A stretch of 5,208 nucleotides of DNA. It comes from Syntrophomonadaceae bacterium (GTDB lineage: Bacteria; Bacillota_D; Dethiobacteria; DTU022). Positions 5,000 through 5,208 of the stretch are shown here, one piece after another. The stretch lies in the NCBI GenBank assembly GCA_003551865.1, contig PUNU01000180.1, forward strand, positions 1 to 5,208, read 5' to 3'. The notes beneath the pieces were generated by a model that did not search any database, was not told the origin of the DNA, and worked only from the letters and a program-made list of their open reading frames with translations. A program made the translations under genes and the position numbers. How positions within the stretch are numbered: position 1 is the stretch's first letter; every line of letters begins with the position of its first letter.

Positions 5000-5208
5000 C
5001 TAGAGCTTAATTTCAATGTCCACACCGGCAGGCAAGTCAAGTCTCATTAGAGCATCAATAGTTTTTGGTGTAGGATCGAGGATATCAATCAGACGCTTAT
5101 GAGTGCTCATTTCGAATTGCTCCCGGGAGTCCTTATACTTATGCGGCGCGCGAATAACCGTGTAAAGGCTTCTTTCTGTCGGTAAAGGCACCGGCCCTGA
5201 AACATCAG
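5000..5208 (-). CDS. rpsJ: 30S ribosomal protein S10 (partial, C-terminal two thirds)
   Basis: S10 is a 30S head protein and, as NusE, joins antitermination complexes through NusB. The window holds the last 68 codons and the stop; the first third lies beyond the right edge. Reading begins about [20 protein letters not shown], continues through the [12 protein letters not shown] loop, [20 protein letters not shown] and ends [13 protein letters not shown]. The frame runs open to the edge, so the GTG at 5191 is an internal Val codon and not a start. The usual RTHKR after the loop reads STHKR here (AGC at 5105-5107). The gene is the first of the operon in the common bacterial order; rplC starts 27 nt after its stop. 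Family length is about 102 residues, so roughly 34 are missing. Confidence 0.97.
   Translation of the reverse strand, partial: DVSGPVPLPTERSLYTVIRAPHKYKDSREQFEMSTHKRLIDILDPTPKTIDALMRLDLPAGVDIEIKL

Noticed and set aside
5189..5191. GTG 5191 as the start of a short S10-like gene
   Set aside because: The frame continues open to the window edge with the S10 sequence DVSGP directly before it, so the codon is an internal Val and the gene is simply cut by the window.

Overview
The window is a segment of a bacterial S10-spc type ribosomal protein operon, with every gene on the minus strand. It is about 95% coding and contains no gap longer than 75 nt. In transcription order (right to left) it holds rpsJ (S10, 5' end cut off by the window), rplC (L3), rplD (L4), rplW (L23), rplB (L2), rpsS (S19), rplV (L22), rpsC (S3), rplP (L16), rpmC (L29), rpsQ (S17) and rplN (L14, 3' half cut off). 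This is the usual bacterial order, with no insertion, loss or rearrangement. I see no tRNA, rRNA, CRISPR array, transposase or convincing internal promoter or terminator.

The protein sequences point to a Firmicute, most likely of the class Clostridia near the Desulfotomaculum/Pelotomaculum or Syntrophomonas type lineages. This is inferred from remembered family sequences, for example the S10 [11 protein letters not shown] and [10 protein letters not shown] segments and the L14 N-terminus. Strong purine-rich Shine-Dalgarno sites precede most genes, and third codon positions are moderately GC-rich. Genus level is not resolved.

The genes are tightly packed. rplD/rplW and rplP/rpmC share ATGA stop-start overlaps, rpsC/rplP overlap by 14 nt, and rplV/rpsC are 2 nt apart. 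In those junctions the ribosome-binding site often lies inside the upstream gene, which implies translational coupling. The longer gaps are rplB-rpsS (75 nt), rpsQ-rplN (50 nt), rplC-rplD (48 nt) and rpmC-rpsQ (33 nt). These are where the unexplained structure sits: two intercistronic hairpins, a 10-bp tandem duplication across the rplD start, and a mini-ORF that ends on the rpsQ TTG start codon. Two genes use non-ATG starts (rpsS GTG, rpsQ TTG).

The products are early-assembling and core proteins of both subunits. L2, L3, L4, L16 and L22 surround the peptidyl transferase centre or exit tunnel, L23 and L29 sit at the tunnel exit, and S3, S10 and S19 are in the 30S head. No new system is visible. 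The points worth a second look are lineage-type substitutions at usually conserved rRNA-contacting positions (L4 loop Pro66, L3 loop, S3 Ser166, S10 RTHKR to STHKR) and the small intercistronic elements.
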